This document shows, in pieces, positions 11,927 to 23,274 of a DNA stretch of 64,000 nt. Position 1 is the first letter of the stretch. Each line of letters starts with the position of its first letter. Below the pieces are notes generated by a model, which was given only the letters and a program-made list of their open reading frames with translations, was not told where the DNA came from and ran no database searches. The position numbers were made by a program, and so were the translations under genes. Source of the stretch: Sordariomycetes sp. S80-01Y (Eukaryota > Ascomycota > Sordariomycetes); assembly GCA_037042185.1 (NCBI GenBank), contig JAXQJY010000027.1:62001-126000 (forward strand), read 5' to 3'.

Positions 11927-13243
11927 GTTGAGGATACGTGGCAGCAAGCTAGGTTCAACTAGTATCTCAAGACATTGGGATTGAACTTGTAGACCTTTGA
12001 CTACTACTCTCTGAGATCGGAGAGCCAGAGGCTCTTATACTGGAGGAAAAGGTTACACGGAGCTGGTGGTGTTTAGGCTTCCATAAAGGCTTGTTCCCTG
12101 TGACTCTACAATTGCTCACGATGACGGTCTCTTTGGCCAACTTCCACCCTGTCCATTCAGTTGGCAAGAATGAGGCCACAGTTGTGGTAGAAGGCTCTGG
12201 AAACAAACTCAGAGAACGAAATAATGATGGCTTAGTGACAGAAGTGCCAGGATTTTGCATAGTGGTAGGTCCATTACTGGCATCCTTTACGCTTGCAGAG
12301 GATCTGGCCCTTTATGCATCGCAGGTTACGCCCGGATGATTGAAACAAAGATTAGAATGGAAGGCGCTTTGTAATAAGAGGCGGGGTGTCTCTCTCGTCT
12401 ATCTTGAGTACGACCTATTCATTTCGGAGCCAGAAAGCTATTGGCACGCTCTGATCGTAGTATTTCACTAGCACTAGTCTCACTACGCGGGGTCTTTTTT
12501 TTTGGCGCTGCAGAAGGTATGCCAACAAGACTCAGAACTGGGCCTTTTCGCGGGGCATACACAAGTTGAGGGTTGTCTCTCGACGTCACAATAGCCTCAC
12601 TACGAAAGAGGCTTCTTGAAATTGACTTGTAATCTTTGGGGGTGGCTTTGAGTACCCCCTGGACTGGACGTCGGGAAAACCTCCGCGCTCATCTATTTGA
12701 TATGCCCCGACAACGGGCTGTCGAAATTTGCTCAAGGTCAAGCTTGGGGCCCAAGCTCCCAGGCTCTAGAGTCCCTTGCATATCTCACTAGACGTAATCA
12801 ACTCTCGAGACGGAAGATGATATATAGCTGCGGAGTACTAATTCACGTCACTAGTGTCTTTCTTGAAGATGGTGGGCTCCAGCGGGCATTGGCTGGTATG
12901 GGAAGCCGGGGAACTACACATGACGACGTCAACGATGTCATCGACCCGTAGTAGTCTGGGTCATTGCCCATGAACATTGTGACGTGAGGCAAGCTCTGGT
13001 AGCACTTTGTGATGAGACTGATGTGATCGCCACCCTGGCCGCCCTTTTCCAGTCTTTCGAATGCGACGGAGGATGGTGTCGCGTGAGCAGAGTGCATCCG
13101 AGACGAGTGCACATTACTGGGGTTGGGTTATTTGGAGAGGAAGAAAACCAAGCAAACGAGCTTAGTATTTTAAACAAAGTCTTTTGATTGAATATCTTGA
13201 CCCTTAGCTATCAGGGTCTGGATCAAGAGGCCTCCTCCTGCCT
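11927..13243. other. Intergenic, possible decayed fragment
   Basis: About 1.3 kb between con-10 and the NmrA-like gene. On the minus strand at 12843-13112 an ORF includes ISLITKCYQSLPHVTMFMGND, faintly like the conserved core of DUF3431 proteins (I-I-x-x-Y-x-x-L-P-x-x-x-x-F), but the rest does not match; at best a decayed fragment. Otherwise nothing is recognised. Confidence 0.45.
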
Positions 13244-14425
13244 TCACTGATGATTGCGCTTGGCCGCCTTCTTGGGCCGCAGTTCAGTCTGATACATCTT
13301 GAAGAAGTCATCTGGCTCCGTCGGGTGCTGGCCCGTGACATCATGAAACGCCGTCGTTGCAATATAGTTCGTCTTGCCCTCACGTACTAGACTATAGTAT
13401 TCAAGCAGGTACTGCTGCTCTGTCTGGTCAATGTCCGACTGTGCCCTGAGTACGCGCTTAGCCTCAGCACTGAAAAATTGTCAGTAAGACTACAATGCCG
13501 TAAGCATCCTCACATACGCTGAGATGTTTTCGAATTGCAACTTGACTCCAAGTGCGCTGCTCGCTGCAGTGGCGAGCTCCTCGCCGGCACAAAGTTTCGG
13601 GCCTGGTAATGTTAGCTTCTGTCTTGAGGTAGACTATCCAGATTCACCTGTGAAGACCATCATCTGTCCACGATGTCTGTCGTCGAACCCATGCGGCCCT
13701 TTGCCGGTTAGCACATGGGCGGCGAGAAGAGCCACATCCTAGGAGGTAAGCTTCGGTTGACAGGCGGAATATTGACACGCAGTGTGTTAATACTTACACC
13801 CAAGGCGACTGGCGCGAACTTGTGATTTTTGCCGACAGGTAGCGGAAGGGATCCTTGTTCTTTGGCTTGAGGTGCGTAGAGAAGAAGGTTCTCAGCATAG
13901 AAGCCCGCTCTGAAAATATTATTAACGTGGTCCCACGCCAAGAAGGGAGACTTGCCGGATAACACATGGCGAGGAGCCGGTCGGGGTATCAGTCAGACCC
14001 TTGGGTTCAAGAACTATACTCTCAATGTCGATAAACTCCCGAAGGCGTGGATGTCTCTGCGGGTCAGCGTAGTCGCAGCCTGCCGAGCTAACGAGAAGCA
14101 CATTCGGCACGCCCGCCTGTTTGGCCGCCTCGGCCAGCTCCGTAGTGATGTCGAGCTTTTCGCGGTGCGCCGGCGGGACAAGACAGATGGTATCGCAGCC
14201 CGTGTCTTTAAGCGTCTTGGCCAAGTCAATGACGCGCCCTGGGCGGTGGGGGACGACGGTGGCCCCAAGGTTCCCGAGTTCACGGACGTGGGGAGATTTG
14301 GGGTCCAGGGCCAGGCCGGCCACGGAGTCGACCTTGGAGGAGAATGTGGAGTTGCTGAGGAGGAGCTCAGCAATGAGGAAGCCCGTCTGGCCGTCAACGG
14401 CTGTGATACAGATGTTGCGTGGCAT
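13244..14425 (-). CDS. NmrA-like NAD(P)-binding protein
   Basis: Five exons (13956-14425, 13798-13909, 13648-13738, 13518-13602, 13244-13469) total 984 nt, giving 327 residues. The N-terminus (MPRNICITAVDGQTGFLIAE) is the Rossmann strand of atypical SDRs, with VDGQTGFL where the family has a GATGxxG-type loop. LVSSAGCDYAD and RAGFYAENLLLYAP are the usual later blocks of NmrA/HSCARG proteins. The classical YxxxK dyad is missing, as in other NmrA-like redox sensors and azoreductase-type members. The first intron (13910-13955) uses a GC donor (GCAAGT...TTTCAG); the other three are GT-AG. DVALLAAHVLTGKG follows the second splice exactly where the family places it. I chose the Met at 14425; an upstream in-frame Met at 14542 adds a Ser/Thr-rich leader that the family lacks. 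Function could be redox sensing or a quinone/azo reductase; not decided here. Confidence 0.9.
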
Positions 14426-14936
14426 AGTGCTGGTTGGATGCTTTACCGTCCGTGGAGTTGAACAGACAACTGGAGCTGAAAACAGACTTATAGGAGAGCT
14501 CTGAATCTTAGCAATTGAAGAGCGTCTCGTGTAAGTCGTCATGATGAAATCTAGACTATACCTTCTTGGCGATCTGGAATGTCTCCCTCACGATGACGCG
14601 TGGCTTGCACGAATGGCGGCCCAAAGTAACTTGTGACGCGGCGGGATTCGTCCGCTCACGATGATGGGCACATAGAGATCGGATCATATGCTCCGAGAGA
14701 TAGGCCTGGGTTGGGGGCAATTGGTCCTAAGCGCTGGGCGTCAAGCCACATAAACGGAGGCCGGAAGCAGCGTAGAACGCAGGGCCAATTCCCTGATTGA
14801 TGAAGAGGAGGATGGTCTCGTGAGCCGATTCGAGCATGATCGTGTTTCTCATTCAAGTGGCTCAAATACTATTTTTCCCATGTATACCAGTCTCGTCGTA
14901 ACAGCCTCCAGTGAGCGGGATCAGAGTGTGGCAGTC
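14426..14936. other. Intergenic between NmrA-like and catalase genes
   Basis: About 0.5 kb holding the promoter of the NmrA-like gene and the 3' flank of the catalase gene. No further gene is seen. Confidence 0.6.
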
Positions 14937-16922
14937 TCATCCCACGTTGTACACCTCCATCGACGGGACTTGGCCTACCAATTTGGACCCAGCGGAAGGG
15001 CGGAACTTAGGCTCCTTGTACCAAGTGTGGGCGTCCTCAGCTCTCCTCTTGACCGCCTCAAACCCAAACTTGGGTTCCGGTAACCCATGGTAGACGCCCT
15101 CGGCGTAGTCAGGCGCAATGTTGTAAATTTGCGCGAGATACTTCTCCTGTATCTCAGGGAACTTCACCCGTTTCAATCCTTTGGCAGTATTGTAGCACGT
15201 GTTCTTCCTGGCCTCATCGGACATGACCCTCGTCCAGAGTTCCCGCGCCTGGTCGTACTCGTTACTCTTCCCCTCGTGCCAGTAGTGACTTTTGCGGCTG
15301 ACAATGTTGTCGTTGACCGCGTATGGTGCCTCGGCCGCGTCAGGGCGGAATTTGTGCGCGAAGCTGTTGGGCGCGTACTGCTTGTTGCCCGCATGATTGG
15401 CGTCGACACGCATCTGCCCGTCAAAGTTAAGCGAAGCATACGACTGTGCCCTGAACGGACAGTTGACGGGAATTTGGTGCAAATTGATCCCGATGCGGTG
15501 GTACTGCGCATCGCGGTAGAAGAACATGCGGAACTGGAGGAGCGGATCGGGCGAGTCCTCGATGCCGGGAACCATGCTTCCCGGGGAGAAAGCCGCTTGC
15601 TCGACGTCACGATGAAAGTTCTCGGGGTTCTTGTTCAGAACCAGGCGGCCGAAGCGCCGCATTGGGAACTGCTTCCTCGGCCAGACCTTTGTCACGTCAA
15701 ACGGGTCAAATCCCAGCCCTTCAGGGTCGGCTTTCTGGGGATCCATGACCTGCACGTGGGCCGTCCACTCGATCTCCTCACCCCGCTCAATGGCCTCCCA
15801 GAGATCTCTCTTAGAGTAGTCGGGGTCTTCTCCGCACATCTGCATGGCACCACTGTCGGTGAATTGCTTCTGCCCGTGCTTCGCAATGAAGTGGTACTTG
15901 ATGTAGACGAAGCGCCCGTCCTTATTGACCCACTTGAATGTGTGGCAGCCGTAGCCGTGGTTGAAGCGCCAACCCTGCGGCGTTCCGTGGTCACTGAAGA
16001 ACATGAGTCCGGCGTGATTGCTTTCAGGTGCGTTGGCCAGCAGGTCAAAGAGAGCATCGTGGTCCAGCAGGAAGTTGCTGGGGTTGCGGGCTTGGGAACG
16101 GATCACGTCCGGCCCCTGGATGGGGTCACGGCAGAAGAAAACGGGCTGAAATTAGCAAACACACTCACAGAGACAGTAGTACTCACAAAATTCAGTCCGA
16201 CGAGATCGTAGTTCCCTTCGTTGGTGTAAAGCTTTATAGCGAAGCCACGCGGATTACGAGCCTCGTCGGGGAACTCACGGCCCAGAGTCACAGTTGAGAA
16301 TCTGACGAAAGCAGGTGTCTTCTCACCAACAGCGGATAGAAAATTCGCTTTCTAAAGCTCTTAGTAATGATCTAAGAACGCACTCTCCAGACTTACAGTG
16401 AGCTCCGTAACATCATCAGTACATTCGAAGTAACCGAAGGCTCCCGACCCGCAAGGGTGCACCATGCCTGGGAGGTCAGCTTTGCATCAGGAAATACAAT
16501 ATCACTCACGCTCAAGGTTTTTCGACCGATTGAAGTGCTGTTGTTTCCTGATGAAGTTAGGACCGCTCAAACATCGTCCACGAGCACATACTGGAACAGG
16601 AACACATCGCTGGCGAGGGGAAGCCCACCAACGGTTTTGCTGTGCGCCCTGGGCGAGTCAGCCTCAATCGCTCTCCATGTATAGAATCTTACGGGTCTGG
16701 GAATGGATGTCCCTCATTGTCCGTAAAGTAGGCGCCGTCGTCTACTCGCTTCCCGCCCTGCGCAGCGCCAGAGATCTTCGCGGCGATATCTGCTGGTCCC
16801 TCGTTGGCGCTCTGCATGTGGCTTGACCGCGGTGCTCTTCGCTCGCCCTGGGTTTCTGCATTGATGGCTTCTGCAGTAGCCTTGAGCGGATGCATGTTCG
16901 CAGCATTCTGGTTTGACGCCAT
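14937..16922 (-). CDS. Monofunctional haem catalase
   Basis: Dismutates hydrogen peroxide to water and oxygen. Six exons (16693-16922, 16592-16648, 16510-16547, 16397-16467, 16187-16351, 14937-16145) total 1770 nt, about 589 residues. The five introns are only 41-45 nt long, all GT-AG. Splicing rebuilds the whole conserved core: [19 protein letters not shown], the distal-His block [16 protein letters not shown] (His112), [10 protein letters not shown], the RDPIQ block after the distal Asn ([12 protein letters not shown]), and the proximal haem-Tyr signature RMFFYRDAQ. The length and the single core without a C-terminal flavodoxin-like domain suggest a small-subunit-type catalase. There is no signal peptide and the C-terminus (EVYNVG) is not a PTS1 peroxisomal signal, so I expect a cytosolic enzyme. 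The start [12 protein letters not shown] was chosen because it matches fungal catalase N-termini; an upstream in-frame Met exists at 16976. Confidence 0.96.
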
Positions 16923-18506
16923 CTCGATAAATTGTACTGAAGTGACAAGCTCGAGTAGCTGAGTTCCAGAGGCCAAACGTACTTAAATATTTCTCGGGCA
17001 TCCTCTATAGAATCATAAATCTCCCCTGACTTGTTCTCGATTGGGGGGCGACTGAGGACTTACTCGTTGTGGTAGTTCATCGAATGCAAATGCTCATGAT
17101 GACGAACACCGGACCAGAGCCCCCGGGTGCATGATGGGCAACATATCATCGACAACAAGTTTTGGAATGCCGGACGAAATGCTCCGCTCCGTAACACAAC
17201 TTAAGATGATTGGCCTCCATTAATACGAATAGGAGTGGTCATTGTGATCTTCCTGGAGAAGACTGGCGACGGTGGCCACGACAGCCGTCTTATGCCTCTC
17301 TGGAAGAATGCCCTCGCTTCCGCGACGGCAGTCTACTTTCCCAGGGAACGTCTTCTGAGTCTTCCACTCGCCAGCTCTATCAATCTCATTCGGTGGAAAG
17401 AGCCATGCTTGTCAATCGTTGCCTGTCATTAAAGAAGCCGAAGTGAGATTCACAGTTTGAAGCCGGTTTCCCACAGTAGATCTAGATCTGCCAGAGTTGA
17501 TAATATCAAAGTCCTAAGATTGAGGCAGAGGTCACTTCGTCAGCCATCATTTTAGATTTAAGAGGATATTGGGCTTTTAGACGGACAACAGCTCTAACTT
17601 CGCTACCAGATCGGTCGACTAATCTTATCCTTGGTCCCCAAAACATGATGCATACATGAGATATGACTTGGCCGTGCTTAGGAACTCGGAAGAATTAGCT
17701 TTTTGCCGCGTCAATGAACCAGTTTTCGACACACTCAGCCCGGCAGTTACTCACAACATTTGCTTGAGTCAAAAAAAGCATCACACTCAGGATTTGACGA
17801 TCAGGTTTTTGTTGCAAGATGCCGCTTCCAAGCTAACGCCCTTGACAAATGTTGTCTAATCAAGTGCGCTTTTGAGCATCAAGGAGGATACATGACAAAA
17901 TCCTGTGATATTTATTCGCTCGTGATCTTGTTGGCGGGTGGTACGGTTGTTCCTCCTTGCATAGACTTGGGTGCAGGGTAGCTCTTTCACCACGCCAGCT
18001 CTAGCCGGCACAGCCTGTGTCATACATGTCATACATGGTCACATGTCGAGATCGTGAGCGTTGGTCAAACACCCGGTGGGCTTCCACTTGCTCTGAATTG
18101 ATCAAGCACTTCAATCCATCTGTAGCCACGTCAAGGTGTTACAAGAGCGCACAATTAGCTGACTCTGCGCCACAAGCTGTCAAGATTCAAGCTACAGTAC
18201 CGAACGGCTTTCTCTAAGCTGAAACAGTTAGTGCTAGTATCACCAGATCACGCACATCTTGAGCATCAACATCAGGAAAGAACAACAGTCTTTGATGCTT
18301 CTAATCTACTCATGAAGATCCTGGTGACATGCGTGCAGTGCGGAGATACGAAAGAAGGAGACCCTCTCCTAACTGTGGCACACTCATCTGCTTCAAGACC
18401 TCCGGAGAAGGGCCTGCTTTGTGAAAGCTATGGGTCAGCGCTCGGAGTTCCGGGCACAAAGACTGAAAGAACGCCAAAGAACAAAAAGCAAAAAAAGGAA
18501 AAGCAT
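16923..18506. other. Intergenic, contains dispersed repeat copy B
   Basis: About 1.6 kb upstream of the catalase. It holds the catalase promoter and a copy of the dispersed repeat at 17936-18150. No protein or RNA gene is recognised in the remainder. Confidence 0.6.
17936..18150 (+). repeat. Dispersed repeat, copy B
   Basis: Shares with copy A (2360-2520) the blocks TACGGTTGT, TGGGTGCAGGGTA, CCAGCTC, CTTCCAC and TGATCAA with the following TTCA/TCCA bases, in the same order and orientation. About 75 extra bases separate the two halves here. Copy C is at 60070-60190. Confidence 0.55.
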
Positions 18507-18585
18507 GCGTGATCTGGGAATCGAACCCAGGGCTCCCCGACGTTGCTGATGGCAACGGAGAATTTTACCACTAAACCAATCACGC
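18507..18585 (-). tRNA. tRNA-Gly(GCC) with a short intron
   Basis: The 79-nt minus-strand sequence folds as a tRNA. The acceptor arms GCGTGAT and ATCACGC pair perfectly, a D-arm with GGTTTAGTGGTAAAAT follows, and the anticodon stem CTCCG/CGGGG encloses TTGCCAT with anticodon GCC. About 9 extra bases (TCAGCAACG) sit directly 3' of the anticodon, the standard position of eukaryotic nuclear tRNA introns, one base after the anticodon. The T-arm is CTGGGTTCGAATCCCAG. Downstream on the minus strand are T-rich runs suited to Pol III termination. Confidence 0.93.
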
Positions 18586-19920
18586 TTGAAGGGTTTTGCC
18601 AGAAGGCGGATGCATGGAGTCAAGTCTAATTCTGCTCTTGACAACCGTTCCTGGTGATTCTACCGGCAATGAAAATTATCCAATAGATAATGATTGATCT
18701 CTGGGAAATGGCGGGACCGCGGCTCCATTGGCAAGTCCCTTAAACGGGTGAAGGAATCTAAAAAGAGCCTCTCAGCACATGGTCTAAGCCACAATCCGTT
18801 ACCATCACCCTTCAAGCATTTGCAAAAGTCTCTCTGAGCAAATGAAAAAAGTTTGCATGCAACACGGGTGGATTTGCTGCCTATAAACTGTTTCATAGAA
18901 GGAATCCAGCAGACCGTGGTGCGGATGACAGCGTTGCAAGCTGTGGAACGCTAAAAGTCACTAGAGAGAAGCGCGACCTTCACTTGTACCAGCTCCCGTC
19001 TCTTCCCGCAACAATATCTCTTGGTTTTTTTGAGATTCCGTGTGCTCGCTGATGAATAGCGAGGAAGATCGGGGGGCTGCGCATCAGTCCGTGGCGTATC
19101 TGTTAAGGTATTAATGGCAATGGCCTCAAAGCCTTACTTTGGTGTGTAGAACGGACACCTCGGACTCGATACTTGGTCTTGGTAGCTCAACGTGAGAGAC
19201 ACGTGATGAGTCCTGTGATTCTTGGAGCCAAAACTCCCTTCTGACCAACGAAGGCCATGTCGAATGCTTTTGATCGGTGCAGTTCTCCAAACCGACGCAG
19301 CGACATTGCCAGACTCTGGTTCCTGAACCAATCCAGCTGATCCAACATTTCTGCATCTTTCCAAAATGTATAACCTCGGGTTTAAGACGACAATGTGCAT
19401 ACACCTCAAGCTGATCCAGCCATGACCTCGCTGGTAGTCTCTTCGGCGCTTTTAAACACCACAGGAGCAGTGGCCTGTTCTGGACCTGCTATCAAGCATG
19501 CGGGGTTCCGACAGACCTGCAATGACGATGAGGCCTCGTCGTTGCGGATTAAGTACCTGTACGCTGCCTGGCGTTGGCTGCGGTACGGCGTCGTTGAGGT
19601 CTGGCGTTGCAGTCTGCATCAAGTGTGGGTGTCTGCGACCTTTCGTAACCGGCACTTCAGCCGCGAATAGATATAGGCGTTTCCACGAATCCTCGACCGT
19701 CAATAAACAAAAAGTGTTGCCGAAAAAAGAGCTGCACCCTGGGATAAATGCATTCAGGCTTTGGGGCTCATCCGCAACACGGACTCGGCAACGCTATCTA
19801 TAGCTCGCCCCTGCACCTATATCTTATTTATACCTGTGGCTACAGCGTTTGCTCGCTTAACAATCTCGACTCTCGTTTCTGCACCTCGAAAAAAAAGATC
19901 ATCAGTCTTTTATCTGCTCC
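18586..19920. other. Intergenic upstream of tRNA-Gly and a small gene
   Basis: About 1.3 kb. I recognise no gene; short ORFs on both strands lack domain features. The last 200 bases contain AT-rich promoter-like sequence (TTATTTATA near 19825) ahead of the small gene at 19921. Confidence 0.55.
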
Positions 19921-20265
19921 ATGGTAGAGACTCAAGAAGATAGAAAGCCTTCCCCAAGACGGAATGAAGCAATCAACGCCAACTCGGATCATTTGGATAG
20001 CGACTGGCTAGCAGCCGCTGCACAGGTCGAGGGACCACCTGAGGGCCTTGATGTTACGGGAACGAGATGGGAGACGAAAGGCTGCGTTGAGATAACAGAC
20101 AGCGAGGGGTTTATCGAGCTACCGGACGGCACCTACCACAGCATTGGCCTTGGAGTCGTCAAGGTGAAAGCTGAAGAACTTCAGCGACAACTACACGCCA
20201 AAGGAAAGCCGGCGTTGTCCGACGCCAAGATAACTCAACTACGCAAGGATGGTTTTGCGGAGTAA
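19921..20265 (+). CDS. Small hypothetical protein, 114 aa
   Basis: Single-exon ORF encoding a soluble, mostly hydrophilic protein with balanced charge and no signal peptide or membrane segment. The N-terminal 30 residues are disordered (MVETQEDRKPSPRRNEAINA). The rest looks folded: DWLAAAAQVEGPPEGLDVTGTRW, CVEITDSEGFIELPDGTYHS and a Lys-rich C-terminal helix pair (VKVKAEELQRQLHAKGKP, SDAKITQLRKDGF). The composition and the Met context (preceded by TGCTCC) support a real gene. I recognise no family. It stands alone between two tRNA genes. Confidence 0.6.
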   Translation: MVETQEDRKPSPRRNEAINANSDHLDSDWLAAAAQVEGPPEGLDVTGTRWETKGCVEITDSEGFIELPDGTYHSIGLGVVKVKAEELQRQLHAKGKPALSDAKITQLRKDGFAE

Positions 20266-20459
20266 AACTCAATAGGCTGATCTGTCGGAAGGCTGAGGAG
20301 ATTTCCATGGTTTATCTAAAGTAGCAATACGTCAGCATTCAACCAGCAGTTGATGGGAACTATCTCACCTTTTGTCGGATGGTGTTTCGTGGTGATAGCC
20401 AAATATGTTGAGGTTTCTGTGGTAGGAGACCCACCAACAGTGGACAACGTACCAACTAA

Positions 20460-20538
20460 GGCAAGGTGGCCGAGTGGTTAAGGCGCTGTGTTCAGGTCGC
20501 AGTTCGAAAGAGCGAGGGTTCGAATCCCTTCCTTGTCA
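20460..20538 (+). tRNA. tRNA-Leu(CAG)
   Basis: The acceptor strand GGCAAGG pairs with CCTTGTC (one G-T wobble). The D-arm contains GCCGAGTGGTTAAGGC, the hallmark of class II tRNA-Leu. The anticodon stem CTGTG/CGCAG encloses TTCAGGT, giving anticodon CAG. A longer variable arm (TTCGAAAGAGC region) precedes the T-arm AGGGTTCGAATCCCT. The anticodon loop is uninterrupted, so no intron. A TTTCTTTTT Pol III terminator follows at once. Confidence 0.93.
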
Positions 20539-21928
20539 TTTCTTTTTGGCTTTTAGGTAGCCTGAACTTTCCAACACTACTAGCAGAGCTTGCAAGGAAC
20601 AGCGCCCTTATCTCCTTTCCCTTTTCGAGCAGCTCATACTTTGCTCAGAAGATTTGCCTGATTCTCTACACTTGTATACGTGTAGTAGTAGAAGCTGCTC
20701 AGACGTCGTTTTAGCTCCGTGGTGAAGCACCGACATGAGAAGCGAAAAGCACCAGTCTCGCCCCGTAAGCTGACGCTATGTAAGTTAAAGAGGCACACAA
20801 ATCTCTGTTACTACGTACTTCTCTTCCAACAACTCAAATCGCATGCACAACCTGGTCAGAGACTTTGAAGTCTCTGACCAGGTGTACAGCACCCAATATC
20901 CCACACGTAGTTGACGAGCGGCGAACATGGCACGACTGGCGTTTGACTCACCACCTTCGGCCTTCGGGTCGTTTGGATGACCTTCCGGGGTACTAACTAA
21001 TATTGGCGAGTAAGGTTAGAAATGCACTTTCGGGTCGCGTATCATAGTTGGTTGATCTCGCTGAGTCTGCCGGCGAAGCCAAGAGAGCACATTGTCCGCC
21101 TATGGGCAAATTTAAGGCTAAACAATCATAATCGACGGGAAGTGTCCACTGCAAAAGCGGACTTTCTTTTCATAGTCGCGTTGCGGACTATTGACTCGTT
21201 TTTCTCTTTCATTTTATTCACATTATGGTATCACAAGGCGCCGCTCATAACGCGCACGACAGTCTCTGCCATTCTGGTAAGGATTACTTGAGCGTTCCTG
21301 AGCTTGGAGACTTGTACGCGTGGAAAGCAATCATCTCAAGTTGCAGAATATGAGCAGCTTGCGCTGACACAATCCTCCCGTCTGGCATCTTTGACATGGG
21401 CAGGCGAGGCCCTCATTGTGCTACAAACTTCATCGGTCCATTTGGATTTTGTGCGGAGGTACGACATTGTTGATGTTACCCCTTCTAGCTCGCTTCTCGC
21501 TGTCCATTAAGTACAACCATTCCGCAGGAGCGCCATATCCTGGACTGCAGAAGACTTGCTATATCCTCAGTCACTGCAGTTCAATCCTATATCAGTACAA
21601 TCAACGCCCTGAGTCGTTGTTCACAGACTTCAAAGTACGAGTCCCAATAATACTGCCACGCGGATGTTAGATATAACATAGAACTAGTCGGGGGATATCG
21701 CTATCTACAGGCGGCTGCGTCGAATCCGTGAGCGTAGCTGGGCTACCGTTTCTGTGAAGAAAGTTTGCACGCTCTCCAGTCTTTTGAAGTATTTAAGTGC
21801 GCAGATCTCCTGCTTCTTCTGTACTATCATCTCCTTCTCAAATAATCTTTCTTCAAGAATTTGTACATTTTACCATTACTCTTTTCCCCGAGTCGTTCCA
21901 TCGTACCACTTTTCGCCACGAATCCAAA
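20539..21928. other. Intergenic with a perfect hairpin
   Basis: About 1.4 kb with no gene I can support. It includes a 16-bp perfect inverted repeat at 20850-20883. Near 21788 a TATTTAAG box precedes the hypothetical gene at 21929. Confidence 0.55.
20850..20883. repeat. Perfect 16-bp inverted repeat, 2-nt loop
   Basis: Arms ACCTGGTCAGAGACTT and its exact reverse complement are separated by TG. It is a near-cruciform palindrome in otherwise plain intergenic sequence. Confidence 0.85.
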
Positions 21929-22708
21929 ATGCCGCAGAGTAGACTCGAACGCATTCACTCTGACGATACCTCAAGTGGGCTCCTAGAGCTTTCTCTGGAG
22001 GCCACGATATCCGTTATTTCTTATTACCGTTCCCGGACAGGCCCTTGTCCGGCTCTCGATGAAAGTCTCTCCAACATTGTTTCCCAATGTCGTCTAGCCA
22101 AAGAGCTTCTATCCGGGACATTCACGCAACCACCCGAGCCGGCCCTGGCACCAAGTTCTCAGCGGCTCTTGGACAGGACGCAGCGCTCTGTCACCAACAA
22201 AGAGATTCACGCATCGAATGGAGAAAGCCTCGCGCAAGCCTTTCCAGAGATCTTGGCCCAGGAAAAAGGGGTCGAGCAGTCATTTTTGTCCTGGGATCAG
22301 TACGACCCGCTTTCCGATCTGGCGATCAAAGTGTCAGTCCCGTACGGGGAAATACAACCGTTATCCTCAAATCAAGACATGTCAAGAAACGATGCTTTAC
22401 TGAGCTGGCCCGTGGAATGGGGTGTTTCGTGGGTTGGGCCCAGAGAAGACCAAATAGCGTCATTTCGACATCCTACTCCTGGGATCTTCAATATGAACCC
22501 AAATATGACCGCCGAGAGTTTGGGCGCCGAGGGGCATGTATCCAGCCAGTCTTTTGCATCCGACCAGAAAGTCAAGCCATCAACGACTGTCAATCATGGC
22601 CTGCCTGGAACGAGCGTTTACGCTGGAAAAAAGCCGCAAGACCCGCCTATGGAAGTAGAGACTTGCCATCCTAATCTCTCTATCCCCCCTGATTTTCGAG
22701 GAGTTTGA
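21929..22708 (+). CDS. Hypothetical protein, about 259 aa
   Basis: Single-exon ORF. I place the start at the Met of MPQSRLERIHSDDTSSG, which has a good context (CCAAAATGC), rather than at an in-frame Met 44 codons upstream whose leader looks like untranslated sequence. An N-terminal helical segment (LLELSLEATISVISYYRSR ... LDESLSNIVSQCRLAKELL) is followed by a long, probably disordered region rich in Ser, Pro and Gln. There is no signal peptide, membrane segment or recognised domain. Such proteins are sometimes degenerate or lineage-specific. A TATTTAAG box lies about 140 bp upstream. It is flanked by non-coding DNA with hairpins. Confidence 0.5.
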   Translation: MPQSRLERIHSDDTSSGLLELSLEATISVISYYRSRTGPCPALDESLSNIVSQCRLAKELLSGTFTQPPEPALAPSSQRLLDRTQRSVTNKEIHASNGESLAQAFPEILAQEKGVEQSFLSWDQYDPLSDLAIKVSVPYGEIQPLSSNQDMSRNDALLSWPVEWGVSWVGPREDQIASFRHPTPGIFNMNPNMTAESLGAEGHVSSQSFASDQKVKPSTTVNHGLPGTSVYAGKKPQDPPMEVETCHPNLSIPPDFRGV

Positions 22709-23215
22709 ACTTTCAATTGCACATCAGTACGGTTGGAACCGTGAGAATGGGGGTGACTCAATAAATTGGATTCATCTCGTAGAAACCGGCTTGTACTCGC
22801 CTTTTACGTCTTGTTTTGCGCTGGACGGGGTTTCTCCATAGGGCCAAAAATAGATACAATGAATGGTATCCCTTTAAGCTATTCTTAAGTCATCATGGAT
22901 GTGTCGTGAGTTAAAATACGGAAGGAACACGTTGAATCATTCATAGACGAGGAAAAGTCGAATGACTAGGACATCGAACACGTCAGAGCTGAGCTTAGAG
23001 TCAAACCCATACCACAATGCGAGAGTAGATGTGCAATTCCGGGGCTCCAGAGGTTTGCCAAGCTCCGAATAGAGCAGAACAAATGCCTTGGTGGGTGGGT
23101 GGGGGGTTTCAAGAGAGCATTTCCGCTACCGTGGAAATTAAGATGACGAGTGTGCGAGGACATCGGTGCAATTTGCAAGCACCATGTTGGGAAGGAGACT
23201 GCTGAGGCATTTGCA

Positions 23216-23274
23216 TAGGGGCGTGTCCAAACATTGTAAACTTGGCAAGTTTACAATGTTTGGACACGCCCCTA
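23216..23274. repeat. Perfect 28-bp inverted repeat, 3-nt loop
   Basis: The left arm begins TAGGGGCGTGTCCAAACATT; the right arm is its exact reverse complement over all 28 bases, with GGC between them. No mismatch is present. Possible sources are a recent snap-back duplication, a small foldback element or a hairpin-forming transcript. Confidence 0.92.

Noticed and set aside
12843-13112. Possible DUF3431 gene on the minus strand
   Set aside because: Only a roughly 20-residue resemblance; the flanks do not match, so at most a fragment.
15087-16211. 374-codon plus-strand ORF
   Set aside because: It is the antisense of the catalase exon; the long opposite frame comes from codon bias.
22087-22674. 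195-codon plus-strand ORF overlapping the 259-aa hypothetical protein
   Set aside because: Alternate frame of the same region with Arg/Ser-rich composition; the main frame is longer and has a better start.
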